Below are positions 1 to 19,563 of a DNA stretch of 64,000 nucleotides, one piece after another. Source of the DNA: Embiotoca jacksoni (taxonomy: Eukaryota > Chordata > Actinopteri > Embiotocidae). How positions within the stretch are numbered: the first letter of the stretch is position 1; each line of letters opens with the position of its first letter. The stretch spans positions 8,611,412-8,675,411 of the forward strand of contig JAKOON010000012.1 of the NCBI GenBank assembly GCA_022577435.1. The letters run 5' to 3'. The notes beneath the pieces were generated by a model. It did not search any database and was not told the origin of the DNA. It was given only the letters and a program-made list of their open reading frames with translations. The position numbers and the translations under genes were made by a program.

Positions 1-1690
1 CTCTAAAACATCAGCCAGTGTTTTAAAATAGAATAGAATAGAACTGAACAACTTTATTGTATTAATATTATTAATAAAAGATCAAGTTTGCCGCTTCCTG
101 TGTTTACTGTAAAGAATTACCACATAAATAGTTGTAAATAAATAACCCAAATAAATAATGTCTTTAAAAAAGTTAATTGAACTGTAGAATATTGCATACA
201 TTTACAAGATTTAAGTTCATGAGAAACTTTAGTCTTTACACTTATGAAATGCAGTGCCACAAAAGTGTTAACCAACCATTTCCTGTTGTTGCTGCTATTG
301 TCGCTATTTCTACATCGCTAATCTGCTGGTGATTCTGACATGAAATGTCTTTTTAGATCATAAATAACATAGTCACAGAGAAATGGGGAAGTGATTTGTT
401 CTAGTAACGTGAAAAAACCTATGGTATGTACAGTATGTACAGTATGTACATACTGATGAGGAAAAAAAAAGCTACAATCTTAGTTCCTTTTGTCTATGAA
501 TATGCACAAAATCATTGTGACTTACAAAATGTGAAACAAACTCACACTAAATAAAACACTTGTACTGTAAAGACTTAATTACAATTCATTATCAAATTTG
601 ACCATAAAGAAGCACTGCCTTGCAGGCGTATGCCTCCATCTACCAGTTTGCAGTGTACTTCCATGTCTTCCCAGACTTAAAATATATGTAGTGACGAATT
701 TATAGTAATCCTTATCAGTACGTGTTCACATACTGATTCTGATGAAGCACAAAGTTGTGGCCATGACAGTAGACAATGCTTCAATGTTGTTACTGCAAAG
801 AAACTACAAACAGGAAAACATGGATGCCTTGCACACATCTTCTACCCAATAGCACAAAAGATCTATATAATCAGCACAATTTCAAGATATTAAAGATTAG
901 TGTCATTAATTCAGTTTATGACCAAATGTGAAATATATAGTCACAATCTTTCCTTCTGCTCCTGAGTTATGGAGTTAAACAAAGGCTAAATAAAGTGTTT
1001 TTGCAGCGCACAATGATGGCACCTTTAACTCTTGGATGTAAAATGTCACCACTTAATTTTATTCGATTAGACATTTGTTTGAATTTTTGTCATGACTAGT
1101 GTATGAATTCTTGACACATAAGTGATTTGCGAGCTTGAACTCTGACTTTTGACCACCAAATTCTCGTCGATTCATCCTTGAGTCCAAGTGAACCAGATTT
1201 GAAAAAATTCCTTTCAGAAGTTCCTGTTAAATTGTGCTCGCAGGAATGGGAAGGATGGACAAGCCGAAAACATAATGCATGTGGCCAAGTCTGTCGGCGG
1301 TGCAGAGGCATACATATAATCTGTTTTGATCAATTATCCCTGCCATCAATAACCTTCTGACATTTAGAAAACGTATAATGGTTAATAATTGTTTTGACTA
1401 GACACTTTTTGAGAAAGTCGTTTAGATCGTTAGATTTTGATTTCAGTTTTATAAAGGAGATTGTCCAGTTGAATTGTTAGAGTTTGATCCCTGGTTCCTC
1501 CTCACTGCACAAGCTGAACGAAACCATTAACAATTCCCAGTTAGCTGTGTATGCCATGAATGTCTGTCTGCATAAGCAACTTCAGAGTTGACCTTTCTGC
1601 CATTACTCAACACTAAACTTCACAAAGGTATTACTTATTTCAAAGGCATTACATCTTTTTTATGTATGTACTGAGCTGTTCAAACACTCT
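1..1690. other. Left-edge noncoding DNA
   Basis: AT-rich sequence without a convincing coding exon on either strand. I searched the minus strand for the short hydrophobic exons expected to follow the 1694-1858 exon and found none, so any continuation of that gene probably lies left of the window or has been lost. A tandem 'agtatgtac' motif occurs near 426-450. Confidence 0.5.
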
Positions 1691-1693
1691 CAC

Positions 1694-1858
1694 CCCCAAC
1701 ACGGCTGGATGTTTCTGCAGCAGGTCGTGCAGCGGCTTTCTGTTATCTGGCATCATCTCTGTAGCCTGGTAATATTGGATCATTGGCGCTCCTCTCCGGC
1801 CACCTCTGTGCGGCTCCTCATCAGCACGGATGTCCATGTCGATATCAGCACAGGCCAT
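1694..1858 (-). CDS. Possible first coding exon of an MS4A/TMEM176-like gene (partial)
   Basis: The minus strand encodes 55 residues from an ATG at 1858, beginning MACADIDMDIRADEE and ending LLQKHPAVLG, followed directly by a splice donor (gtgagag). An acidic N-terminus and a short 'xLGxxPxxLG' segment cut by a phase-0 donor is the usual form of MS4A-family first coding exons, and the MS4A-like gene at 3251 has an equivalent exon ending KGKPKPIG. A plausible acceptor lies just upstream of the ATG, implying a noncoding leader exon. No downstream transmembrane exons are visible, so the gene either continues off the window or is a remnant. It is head-to-head with the 3251 gene, 1.4 kb away. Exon reality is moderately supported; family assignment is an inference from a short stretch. 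Confidence 0.42.
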
Positions 1859-3244
1859 GGTGCTTCTCTGATCTAGAGGAATAGTTGTTTCCCTTATGAA
1901 TGTCTAAATGCATATTTATTTAAAAATCATGATGTTTCTTTCAACGTGTCAAAAGTGATTCATTTTGCCTCAGCGCGGAAGAAATTCTGCAGTGGCCTTA
2001 AAATACACAGAATAGGCTGAAAAATGTAAGTCCTTGTAAATTATAAGAAGTTTTATAATAAGATTCATGGTATTAAAAAAAAAAAAAAAACACAAAACAA
2101 CCCTGTAATAATATGATTTGTTGAACTGTTGATGACAATGCTAGGGGATTATTCAGGGTTATTGCATCTCAGGAAGCAGAAGTGCATTGTTCTGGTATTT
2201 CTATTTTTCTTGACATGTGGTTTGCACCATGTGTTTGATATGTGTCCATTGAAGTTGGTCCTGAGAATAGTTAGCTTTTTGATTTCCCCCCAAAAATGCA
2301 AAAAGACAATGCAATAAAAAAAAATAATTCTTTATGAAGTTCATTACTGGGAGATTTATATTTTTTGGTGTTGCGAAATTCCTACGTTTGCAGTCAAATG
2401 TGTAAAAATTCATTAAACAAGCATAATTATTTGACCTAATAATGTTTCTTGTTCTTCTTTAGGCTATTTGATAGCGAATATGATGATACATATATGACGC
2501 AAATGTCACACAGCAGCAGCTCTCCTCTACATACACTTTGTGACACATTTAGCAGATAATACATTTAACATGCAAAGAAACTCACAAATACATTGACATG
2601 CATATACAGACTTTGAAATACTCATAAATTAATCTTCCGTATTGCAAATGTGTTTAACAAAGCAATTTTCAGTGCAGTTCAAAAACAGACTTTGGTTCAG
2701 GATTCTTACCAGGTTCAGCAGTATCTCTGTATCTGTCTCAAACATGTGTTGCACTCTAAAGGCATGATTTTCACTTCCCTGCTAATACTGAGAGATGAGG
2801 TCATCACATACTTTAACTTCCTTACTTTGCAAGTAAAGTGCCTTTAATATTATTGTATTAAAGCTTTAGTGCCTCATTGTCATATGTTTTATATTATGGT
2901 ATTTCCATTGCAATGAAAACACTTTTGTAACTTCTAAGACTGTAAAAAAAACATAAATAAGTTAAGATATTAGATCTTTGCAGTTTTCAGACAAAGTCTG
3001 CATGCACGCATTTTGTCGGTGTGAGAGAAAGGGGGTCGAAGGGGGGGGGTGGAGGAAAGTCAGAGAGGATTGGTGTTTCAGGTCATTTCCTTGTCAAACT
3101 TGTTCGACAAAGCAAAGAATTTGAGGTCTGAATCGAGCCAAGAAAAGAAAAAGTGCAAAGGTATTGCTGCTGTTTACTGAAAAGCTACACCTGGTCACCA
3201 GTCATATACAGTAAGCTGCTGCAAAGCTCTTTGATCTTTTTCAG
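1859..3244. promoter_or_regulatory. Intergenic region between two divergent MS4A-like genes
   Basis: About 1.4 kb between the two divergent start exons. It must contain both promoters if both genes are real. No TATA box or other specific site can be defended. It holds an A-run at 2073-2090 and a G-run near 3042-3050. A possible noncoding first exon of the plus-strand gene ends near 3160 (aaag followed by gtattg), matching the acceptor 'tctttttcag' just before 3245. Confidence 0.35.
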
Positions 3245-3250
3245 AGGAGA

Positions 3251-4663
3251 ATGAGGAAGACATTTCTATGTGATGACTCAATAATCATCACTATTCCCAT
3301 TGGAAGTCTCAAGGATGCTCGAGAGGGTCAGCTGATGCCAGAAAAATTCAACTGTGTGTTCAAGGATTTCTACAAAGTCCTTGTTCTTAAGGGAAAACCT
3401 AAACCTATCGGAGTAAGTTGCACTGTTTTATATGCAGATGGGAAGGTGTGGTGCCATGCAAACAGACTCTATAGAAGTTTATATTTCTTGTTTTTTAATT
3501 TACAGACAAAAATTTAAGCATGCATAAAGTATTTTCTGTTCTGTTTATTATCATGTTTCCCCTTTTTTTTTTTATCAGGCAGCCCAAGTCACGGCTGGTG
3601 TGTTTCTTTTCATGATTGGTCTAATTTCTAGAGCTGCCATGATGTACACTCTACCAAGTGTTCTGGTAAAAACTACTTCAAATATAGATAACACTTAAAA
3701 TGTCTTGTAAATGATCATATTTCTGTTTAAAATAAATAATATGCTTTATCATTATCTTAGTTTGTGATCACTGGTATGGTGTCCTTTGCTGCAGGACAAT
3801 ATCCAAACATTCACGTGGTGAGTAATGTAATTTAAAATGAGGATTTTGTGTGCATATAAAAAACCCACAAAATGGCGGTGGAGTTACTGCTGATTATTTA
3901 CCACAACTTGACTTCAAAATGATGACACACTGCATATTGACTATTGTATTGATCCAGATAAAGTTATATAATTACTTCAATGTTTCTGACGACTGTTTAG
4001 TTTCTTTGAATTTTTTTAATGTATTCTAATACATACTAATATGATTAATTTTACTCATAATCAATAAGGTGTGTGCGTGTGTGTGGTGTCTGTGTCATTC
4101 ATCAATTATTCAGCACAGTGTTCTGACTTTGTCTTAATTGAGCAACACAGCAATGCCAACATTGCTGCCAAAATAGATGTGTGTGTATAATGTAATGTCT
4201 TTTTCACCTTCCAGGCAAAGATCTCATTTTCTCTTAACATTATCAGCTTCTTCTGGTCAGTTGTGGCATTTTCTCTCTGCGCGATCCAGTTTCTTGAGGA
4301 AAACAAAACCACCACCGAGGTACACGACAACACCATCACACTTGACTGAGTAAAAGATTTCCCTTTGACATACCAAACAGTTGATTTGTATTTCAGCCAT
4401 TGTTTTTAAAAAAATTTTTTACAGGTGATCAAAGGAATCAATGGATTGATGATGGGTCTGCTGGTAGTTGAAAATTTAATAACCTTGTTCTCGATCTACT
4501 GGTTCAGTAAAGCTGTATGCAGACAACATTTCAACACTCTGGTATGTAATTTTCTTTACACACATGGCAGCTCCACAGAATAGATATAAAATGTTTTGTG
4601 AATAATAATAGTCTTTATTCTTTTATTTTGCAGCCCACCATACTGCTAAAACAAGAAGACTGA
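3251..4663 (+). CDS. MS4A-like four-transmembrane protein
   Basis: Six coding exons, all in phase 0: 3251-3412, 3579-3665, 3761-3817, 4215-4319, 4425-4541, 4634-4663. Together they encode 185 residues. Exon 1 gives a cytoplasmic N-terminus ending KGKPKPIG. Exons 2 to 5 each contribute one hydrophobic segment: TM1 with VTAGVFLFMIGLISRAAMM, a short TM2 with FVITGMVSFAAGQ, TM3 with FSLNIISFFWSVVAF, TM4 with GLLVVENLITLFSIYW. A loop between TM3 and TM4 carries an NKT glycosylation sequon. The last exon adds PTILLKQED. Four membrane passes, the LKGKPxxxG motif before TM1 and one exon per helix fit the MS4A (CD20-like) family, whose members sit in plasma or endosomal membranes, often of immune or sensory cells. 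Ligand and partner cannot be read from sequence. An acceptor six bases before the ATG implies a 5' noncoding exon. Confidence 0.75.
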
Positions 4664-5063
4664 ATTTCGAGGATTGATGTAAACCAACGGCAAACCCAAA
4701 TGTAGTCTGTACTTTAACATTTAACAGCCTCTCAATTTTCGCGACTCGTGCAACAAAAATTGTGAAGGACATTTTTGTTTCTGTCAGAAATAGCAGAAAA
4801 ATATTTAGAGCTGCTTGTATTTGAAATCCACTGCCAGCCAATTATCAACAATTACTTTTGTTTTTGCATAGCTACCCGTTTATATTGGATTTCTGTATAA
4901 TTCTATTCAAGCATTCATATCAAACTAAGAAAACTGTTGCTGAGCTACGTTTGATTTTTGCAGAAAGCTGTAATTTCTCAGTGGCCAGCAGTTTAGATCA
5001 ATTTTGATAAATTTGTATCCATGTTTTTGTTGAATAACTTTGCAATTTTGTTTTGAACATAGA

Positions 5064-5069
5064 AATAAA
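5064..5069 (+). other. Polyadenylation signal of the MS4A-like gene
   Basis: An AATAAA hexamer about 400 bp after the stop codon at 4663, the first canonical signal downstream. The implied 3' UTR is about 0.4 kb. Confidence 0.5.
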
Positions 5070-5140
5070 GTTAACTATCCTACAATACTGGCATTTTTAT
5101 TGAGCAAAAACAATAGTTATCTATACTCCAATGCACAGGT

Positions 5141-5186
5141 GATAATAATAATAATAATAATTGTAATAATAATAATAATAATAATT
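5141..5186. repeat. (ATA)n microsatellite
   Basis: Two near-perfect ATA/TAA runs separated by 'ttgta', directly readable in the sequence. Confidence 0.9.
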
Positions 5187-5339
5187 GTAAAAAATTTGCC
5201 CTCTTTTAAAAAGAACAATAGGTGCAAATACTGCAAAAGCAGAGAATTTATATTTGATTACAGTAAGAAAAAAAAGTACAAATTAAAGAATTTAGATATA
5301 TTGTTGTGTCCTACTGCCAAACAATAAATAATTACTTTG

Positions 5340-6100
5340 CAGACTTAAAGTTACTGAAAGTTACCAGAGTAATTATGTATTCCACACGTATCAGATCTAC
5401 ACATATCAAAAGCTACCAAAAATGTAACTACATTTAGAAATGTAAGGGAAAGGGAAAAATGAAATAAATAGCCTAAAGAAGCATATACCTAAATGGATTT
5501 GAAAAAAAAAATATTCACAAATAAAATATAAAATTAATTGTGAATGCAAATGATTAGCAGTATCAATACAAATGCTAATAAATACAGAAGAAAACAAAAA
5601 AAAAGAAATATTGATACATGTTACATTAAATCAATTAATTGGTGCCTGCAATTATTTATTTTTTTACCATGATTTTTAGTGCACATTAATGTATTTATTG
5701 GGTCATCTATTTATTTCCGTTTTGGCACGTCCGGTCCTCCACAGAACTGCTGCGGTGCAGCTATTAATGACTGGATGCGGCCGCAAAAGGGCGACAGACA
5801 CACGCCAAACAAATTCAAGGAAATCTACCAGCCAGTTTATTGCAGGAAACACATTCATTTGACATGCAAATGGCTTGTTTTGCTTGTTCCGTGCTGGAAT
5901 CGTTCAGACAATGAAGTGAGTCGAGGTTTTGCAGTCAGGCTCTTGTTCATCAGTTATGGCGAAACGTCCTCGCGTGGGAAGTCACGCTTTAAAAGCACAT
6001 GAACTCTTCCGCCCTGGGACACTCCCAAACAAAACATATAAACCAGTCAAAAATATAAACGGAACAAATTTCCCTTAAAAAAATAAAAAATTAAAATTAA
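5340..6100. other. Intergenic DNA upstream of ptdss1
   Basis: AT-rich spacer. The segment around 5700-6000 is more GC-balanced and translates open for 107 codons, but the product has no domain I recognise and no splice context, so I do not call a gene. It may be proximal promoter or an old repeat. Confidence 0.35.
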
Positions 6101-6269
6101 AAAAAAAAAAACCTGCCTCCCCCTCTTTTAATCCTGCTGCTCGCCAGTTTTATGACTTCATTTCTTTTTTGTTTTGTTGTTTTTGTATCTGAATCCTGTC
6201 CGGTGTCGGTGGTCGTAGATGCTTTTTTTTTTTTTTTTTTTTTTTTTTCACTGTCACGCCTCCACCGAG

Positions 6270-6290
6270 CAGCAGCAGCAGCAGCAGCAG
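6270..6290 (+). repeat. (CAG)7 in the ptdss1 5' leader
   Basis: Seven uninterrupted CAG units lie 24 bases before the ptdss1 ATG at 6315, downstream of a long T-run at about 6221-6248. The repeat is in frame with ptdss1, so it would encode glutamines if translation began at the upstream ATG at 6219. Confidence 0.9.
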
Positions 6291-6314
6291 CCGCCCTGCC
6301 GGCCGAGTCCAGCT

Positions 6315-14516
<8,202 letters not shown>

Positions 14517-16430
14517 GAGCCGGAGCCAGAGGCTGCTGGGTGACTCCTGAACTCACTCCGAAGAGCCAAGCGTGAAGGATTATAGGCTGAAAAAAAAGGG
14601 GGCAAAGATACGACCTCTTCCCGGTGTAATTTGAAGTCTAGGAAAGCCCCCCACCTACAGCAGAGGGCGTGGAGACGACAGAGACAAAGTGGATGAGCAG
14701 GTCCATGCAGTGTTATTAGGAGTGCATGGTGGCTCTGACTACAGCGATGCACACTAAACTGTGTGCTGTAGTCACAAAAGCTCCTACAGCACTGATCACT
14801 GGTTTCTTTATGTGTGAAAGAGGGGTAGAAAGATGAGGTGTGAGAGTGTAAGAGAAAGGGCAATTAAAAACTGCCGATTCTAGATGTGACTGCATGATCA
14901 TTGTAGCCGATAATTTACAAACATTTATCCTATGATACAGTATCACTGATGGTTAATGTACATTAGACTGGTTTAAGCCAGCCTCAATTATCTTGGTTCG
15001 ACACATTTCAATGTTAAAAAAGCCATTTTGTCGAATTTATCACTTTAATTGGAGCCTCTATGTCATAGCACAGAAAAGCTAGTCTTTTTTTTTTTTTTAA
15101 TTATAAGTATGTCATTGATTGTCTATTTACATCATAGATGTTCACTATTAGGTGTTTTTAACTTGAATGTGGGCCAGATTTCAATGCAAGACAGCTTCAG
15201 CTAGGTAGGATCATCAACTGAGGCTTGTTTTTGACCTGTAACTAAGCGAAGCACACAGTTTACGCACTTTGCAGAATGTTTTCTTGAAAAAAAATGTTGT
15301 ACATTTTGTAATGTTTGAGTATTTTGTGAATCATTGTGACCTTGAGTGATTTTACTCTCCCTGTCCATCTGTGGCTGCTATAGTTTTTATTTTTGTTTTT
15401 TTTCCTGTCCTGATAAGAGAGGGTAGTTTTTTCAGACTCCTGCATGTTTCGTCAGGTTCTTCCTGGCTGTGTGCGGGTGATTTTCTTTTACTATCGGCCT
15501 TCTTGTTGTTGCATATATTGCATTTGCATGGCTGTGTCAAATCAAATCAAGTGTTTTAGTAGGAAAATGTTACAAAGTAGTCAAAGAATCTTTGTATTAC
15601 AACACACAGCAGGACACCAGTGTTGTTATGTTCATGTCATTTTAATGGTTTAATTCACCCCTGCGTGCCTGTTTGCGTGTTCTTTTTTATTATTTTTTTT
15701 TTATTCCCTAACTTGTCTCAGTTTGTGTTCAGACTAAATCTGAGCCTTTTGTGTTTGATTCTTCTGGCCTTGAGTGCTTTATTGAAAGTTTATTTTCATT
15801 TGCTCTGTCAGTATCATCTCAGAACAGATATATCCCTGATAATCCTCGACAATCCAGACGTTGACCTCTGTGGAATGGACCAGGCTCCCATGCTACATGT
15901 ACACACTATAAATGGTACATTGTCTCTGGATTTAGATGTAATTTGCCAAAAAAAAAAAAAATTCTGCTGAAAATTACTTGTGCTGTTCTTTTTCACTGTG
16001 AAATAATGAAACATATTAAAAAATGTTTTACATTTCCTCTTAAAACAAGGTGTGACTTCTTACTTCAAGGCCCTCCTGGTTTTTAAAGTAGACATTAAGC
16101 AGCTTACCCATTTTTACAAGAACAAATTCCTTTATTTCTCAGCAAATACTTTTTCTTTGTACTCGCTACCATGTTTATATCAGTAGGAGGCTGTTTGTTT
16201 ACTTCAAAGTAACAACAGCAATTATAGAATGACCTTGCTCTGCGCAAAAGAACGTCCTGCTGCAGCAAAGGAGGGCTGGATTGGCTGACTCAAGTACTGC
16301 CCATCTCGGATCAGATTTCACTCGGCTGCACACCATGAAACTGAGACAGAAATAGCTGCCTCATGCTGACCTGTAATAAGATGTATTTGAAGGTACAATT
16401 GCTGTCTCCTTGGAAAACGACAGCAATAAA
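14517..16430 (+). other. ptdss1: ptdss1 3' UTR and downstream DNA
   Basis: About 1.9 kb with no coding exon, ending at an AATAAA at 16425-16430. An earlier variant ATTAAA lies near 16014. A 116-codon open stretch at 15620-15970 is low-complexity, T-rich translation of UTR and is not called. The true cleavage site cannot be fixed from sequence. Confidence 0.45.
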
Positions 16431-16718
16431 TGTCATACGGTCCTAAACAGCAGCAGAGGTTGAGTTAGAAATTCAGAGCCTGCTGAAAGATAAACTCTCC
16501 AATTGTGAGTATTCAGGCAAATTGTAACGGGGTCCTAGTTTTGAATTTAGGCAAACATATCTATTTGTTTATTGAATATGCATGTAAGGATTTTTTTTAT
16601 TTTTTTTTATTTTACTTGCCTCTGCTGTCGCTGAATGTGCTCTGAAATATCTGCATAACAACCTGTGTGAGTTGATTTCCAAAGGAGGGCAGCAGAGAGC
16701 CTCAGTTATGTGCAAGAT

Positions 16719-16728
16719 GTCACGTGAC
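16719..16728. promoter_or_regulatory. CLEAR-type E-box palindrome upstream of nhlrc1
   Basis: GTCACGTGAC, a perfect 10-bp palindrome equal to the core CLEAR consensus bound by TFEB/TFE3 (MiT family bHLH-zip factors), 177 bp upstream of the nhlrc1 ATG. A TATA-like CATAAAAA follows at 16760-16767, which would place a start site near 16790. USF and MYC-family factors also bind CACGTG cores, so factor identity is an inference. Confidence 0.5.
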
Positions 16729-16904
16729 TGGCTGGGCCTACAAGCCTAGGACATGACTACATAAAAAAAATTGTGGTGGTTCTGTGCTTTCATATCCCTG
16801 TCTTTGTCATTCTCTCTGTCCTAGTCTTGTTCTTTTGGTTTACTGAGCCTTGTGCAGCATCAGCTGACTGAACAGTCTCAGTAGATTATCAGGATATTTA
16901 AGTC

Positions 16905-18149
16905 ATGGCTAAGAGTCCTGGTCTCCCGCATCGTGGCAGCCTGAGCCCTGAGAGGATACTGAGAGAGATCCAGATCAACTTACTGGAATGCAAAGTCTGC
17001 TTCGAGATGTTCAGTCCTCAGCAGAGGGAGCGAAGACCACAGAACCTTTCCTGTGGCCATGTACTCTGTCAGGAATGCATCACTGCTTTGTCCCACCCTC
17101 TCCTGAGGAAGCTGGAGTGCCCGTTCTGTCGACAGCTGTGCAGTGTTGACAGCACCTCCCACTGCCAGGCTCTGAGTGACCTGCACGAGCTTCTGGTGTC
17201 CCGGAGCCCCACATCCTCTTCTCCTCCTCGCCAGGCAAATGGAGGCTTTGTCATGCCCACAGGCCTGGCATGCACAGCTCTGCACCTCCACTCTGTGTTT
17301 GGTGGGTGGGGGACTCTCATCAACCCCACTGGCATAGCTGTTTTGGGGTCTTCGGGGACAGTAGTGGTGGTGCATGATGGAGAGAAGAGGGTGGTGGTGT
17401 TCAATGTGCAGGGAAAAAAGCTGAACACCTTTGGTCGAAAAGGAAAAGCCAATGGGGAGATCTGTTACCCGGTGGATGTGGCAGTGACTCCCAGTGGTTA
17501 CGTGGTGGTGACGGATGCAGGGGACGGCGCTGTGAAGGTTTTCACCTCCAGGGGGAATCATGTGTTGACGGTCAAGGACTCCTTCCAGCTGCCCTGGGGT
17601 GTGGACACAGACAGCAGTGGGCACATCCTGGTCTCAGATGTTCAGGCCGGGACACTGTCCCAGGTAAAAGTGGACTACAGTCATGGTGTCCTTCTGGAAC
17701 ATCAAATAGCCGTTGCAGACCTTCATTGTCCCAAAGTGGTGGCCTACTGTCGGGCTACTGGGAACACTGCAGTGATGGAGCACCTACCCGAGGTCACACA
17801 TCCAACAGAGAGGCACCAGCACAGAAAACTTAAAGTGTTTACAAAAGACTTTCACCTCCTTTACCAGACAGACAGTTTCAGCCTGATGCTGCAGTCCTCA
17901 GGGAGGCTGAACATGTACGGGGTGGCCTTTGACAGAGATGGAGATGTGATTGTGACCGACTCTAATCAGGGGATGATTTGTAGTTTGGGGAAGGTCCTGA
18001 ACAACCCAGTCCTAACTCCTCTTGTGGGAGACCATCTTGTCCGGCCAGTTGGATTGGCGTTACTGAACAACCTGCTCATCATCCTGGACAGTGGAGACCA
18101 TACAGTGAAGATTTACTCTGCTAAATCTCATACTGGGCCGACAATGTAG
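16905..18149 (+). CDS. nhlrc1: NHL repeat-containing protein 1 (malin), E3 ubiquitin ligase
   Basis: Intronless ORF of 414 residues (human malin is 395, also single-exon). The N-terminal C3HC4 RING has Cys29, Cys32, Cys50, His52, Cys55, Cys58, Cys72 and Cys75, within ECKVCFEMF, NLSCGHVLC and LECPFCR. From about residue 125 to the end come NHL repeats forming a beta-propeller: HSVFGGWGTLINPTG, YPVDVAVTPSGYVVVTDAGD, LPWGVDTDSSGHILVSD, YGVAFDRDGDVIVTDS, VGLALLNNLLIILDSGDHTV. In mammals malin works with laforin (EPM2A) to ubiquitinate glycogen-metabolism proteins, and loss of either causes Lafora disease. Placement next to kif13a matches human 6p22.3. Related TRIM32-type proteins have a B-box and coiled coil between RING and NHL; these are absent here, supporting malin. 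The ATG at 16905 gives the expected short leader before the RING. Confidence 0.92.
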   Translation: MAKSPGLPHRGSLSPERILREIQINLLECKVCFEMFSPQQRERRPQNLSCGHVLCQECITALSHPLLRKLECPFCRQLCSVDSTSHCQALSDLHELLVSRSPTSSSPPRQANGGFVMPTGLACTALHLHSVFGGWGTLINPTGIAVLGSSGTVVVVHDGEKRVVVFNVQGKKLNTFGRKGKANGEICYPVDVAVTPSGYVVVTDAGDGAVKVFTSRGNHVLTVKDSFQLPWGVDTDSSGHILVSDVQAGTLSQVKVDYSHGVLLEHQIAVADLHCPKVVAYCRATGNTAVMEHLPEVTHPTERHQHRKLKVFTKDFHLLYQTDSFSLMLQSSGRLNMYGVAFDRDGDVIVTDSNQGMICSLGKVLNNPVLTPLVGDHLVRPVGLALLNNLLIILDSGDHTVKIYSAKSHTGPTM

Positions 18150-19563
18150 CTTATGTATGAAGTAGAGTTGAGTAAGAGTTTAATTACGTTTTATCTTATC
18201 TGACATTTTTGTTTGTGTTATATGACAAAGCCCAAGTAACCAATGTTTTACTGTATGTTTTATTTTTTCTGATAGTAAAATGAATGTAGTTAACATTTTT
18301 CAGTGGTGTTAAGCATGCAATCATATTAAACAGTTTTTTTTTTGTTATGTGTTGTTGTTATTGTCCCAGCTTCTGAGCTTAAAATTGTATTATTTTATAA
18401 CACTATAGTGTATGCAATGGTTCCCAATCTATGCTTGGGGCCCCACAAAGATGCTCAATGTATATCTCAGTCTAGTCTCAAGGTGACTAAAGGGATAAGA
18501 AGGAAAACAATGAGAAGGAAAACACACTATGAGGTTCAACTGCTCACAGCTCATGTCTACACAAAGCTATAAACTGATGGGTAACAAGTGGAGGTTTAAG
18601 TCTTCTGTGGTTAAGTTTAATTTCTACAGTTCATATTGACAACATTTTCAATCTTATTATACCTGTAGGGACAACTGACATAAACACATCTTCATACAGT
18701 CCATCAATACATCAGTGAGAATAAGGGGAAAGAAAATAAAAAGAAAAAAAAAAAAGCACTATTTTCAGGTTATGAAGAGAAAATAGGAAAACCTGAACTT
18801 GATTTAGAATATAAATATGAAAAGTGGGTTATACATAAATACCAAATTACCAAAAATTATTTTTGATCACCGGTTTTAAAAACCGAGTTAATTTGACTAT
18901 TTTAGGTTGGAGAAGAAACAGTAACTCAGTTGGTATTTATTATTATTTTCATGATTAATATTTATCTCCCCTCAGTTTTATTTTTTATTGTTTTACAAAA
19001 AACAATGGATAAAACAATTTAATGTGTGTGTGTGTGTGTGAGAGAAAGATGATCACCAGCAGACAGGTTTTATAGGACTGTTTAAAACTTACTAAAACCT
19101 TGTGTACTTCATCTCACCTCGACACTCTCTCAGATAGATGCTTATTGTTGACGCATGTAAATCAACTTGTCACACAGCCTCTCATTTCTCGTGTGTTGGT
19201 TTTCCCCAGATAAGCGGCGCGGTGCGTAAATCCTTTCCCCCTCTTTGGCACAGCCTCTCCAGTCTGCCAGAGGATAGCTGTCGTGCTCCCAGTGGAAGAT
19301 GGCGGTGGGGATGCTGTCTGGGGCTGGAGCAGAGCGCTGGATTTACACAAGAAGCGAACCCGGATGGATATAAAGAAGAAAAAAAAAAATGAACATATTC
19401 CTATCTCTTCTCCTCGAGCTCTGGACTCTTTCGGGGCTGTTTAACTAGAGTCTGCTGCCTCTTTTTTTTCTGGCAGAAACCCGGGCTTCTTGTCGGGATT
19501 TCACAGACTATATACATCGATAGCTCGGCGCATAGACAGGGTGGGAGTGAAAAGTGGACGAAA
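18150..19563. other. nhlrc1 3' region and kif13a promoter/5' UTR
   Basis: The left part is AT-rich nhlrc1 3' UTR, with an ATTAAA near 18325 and an AATAAA at 18735-18740 as candidate polyadenylation signals, and a short GT run at 19023-19040. From about 19200 base composition becomes more GC-rich, as expected for a kif13a promoter and leader. No coding exon is seen here. Confidence 0.5.
19296..19305 (+). promoter_or_regulatory. YY1-type motif and upstream ORF in the putative kif13a leader
   Basis: AAGATGGCGG matches the YY1 core, which is often found at or just after start sites of TATA-less promoters. The ATG inside it opens a 24-codon upstream ORF (19299-19373, MAVGMLSGAGAERW...) that ends before the kif13a ATG at 19564. 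Both could act only if transcription starts upstream of about 19290, which I cannot establish. Confidence 0.35.

Noticed and set aside
1096..1311. Minus-strand 71-codon frame as a possible later exon of the left MS4A-like gene
   Set aside because: Its translation is charged and polar with no hydrophobic segment, so it cannot be an MS4A transmembrane exon.
5679..6002. 107-codon plus-strand frame upstream of ptdss1
   Set aside because: No domain, no splice sites and no promoter context; more likely promoter-proximal DNA or an old repeat.
15620..15970. 116-codon plus-strand frame rich in Phe, Leu and Cys, looking like membrane segments
   Set aside because: It lies in the ptdss1 3' region and arises from T-rich sequence. 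It has no homologous motif, and its end is a poly-Lys run from an A-tract.
16980..17624. 214-codon open frame on the minus strand
   Set aside because: It is the antisense of the nhlrc1 ORF. The plus strand encodes a clear RING and NHL protein; the minus product has no domain and no splice or start context.
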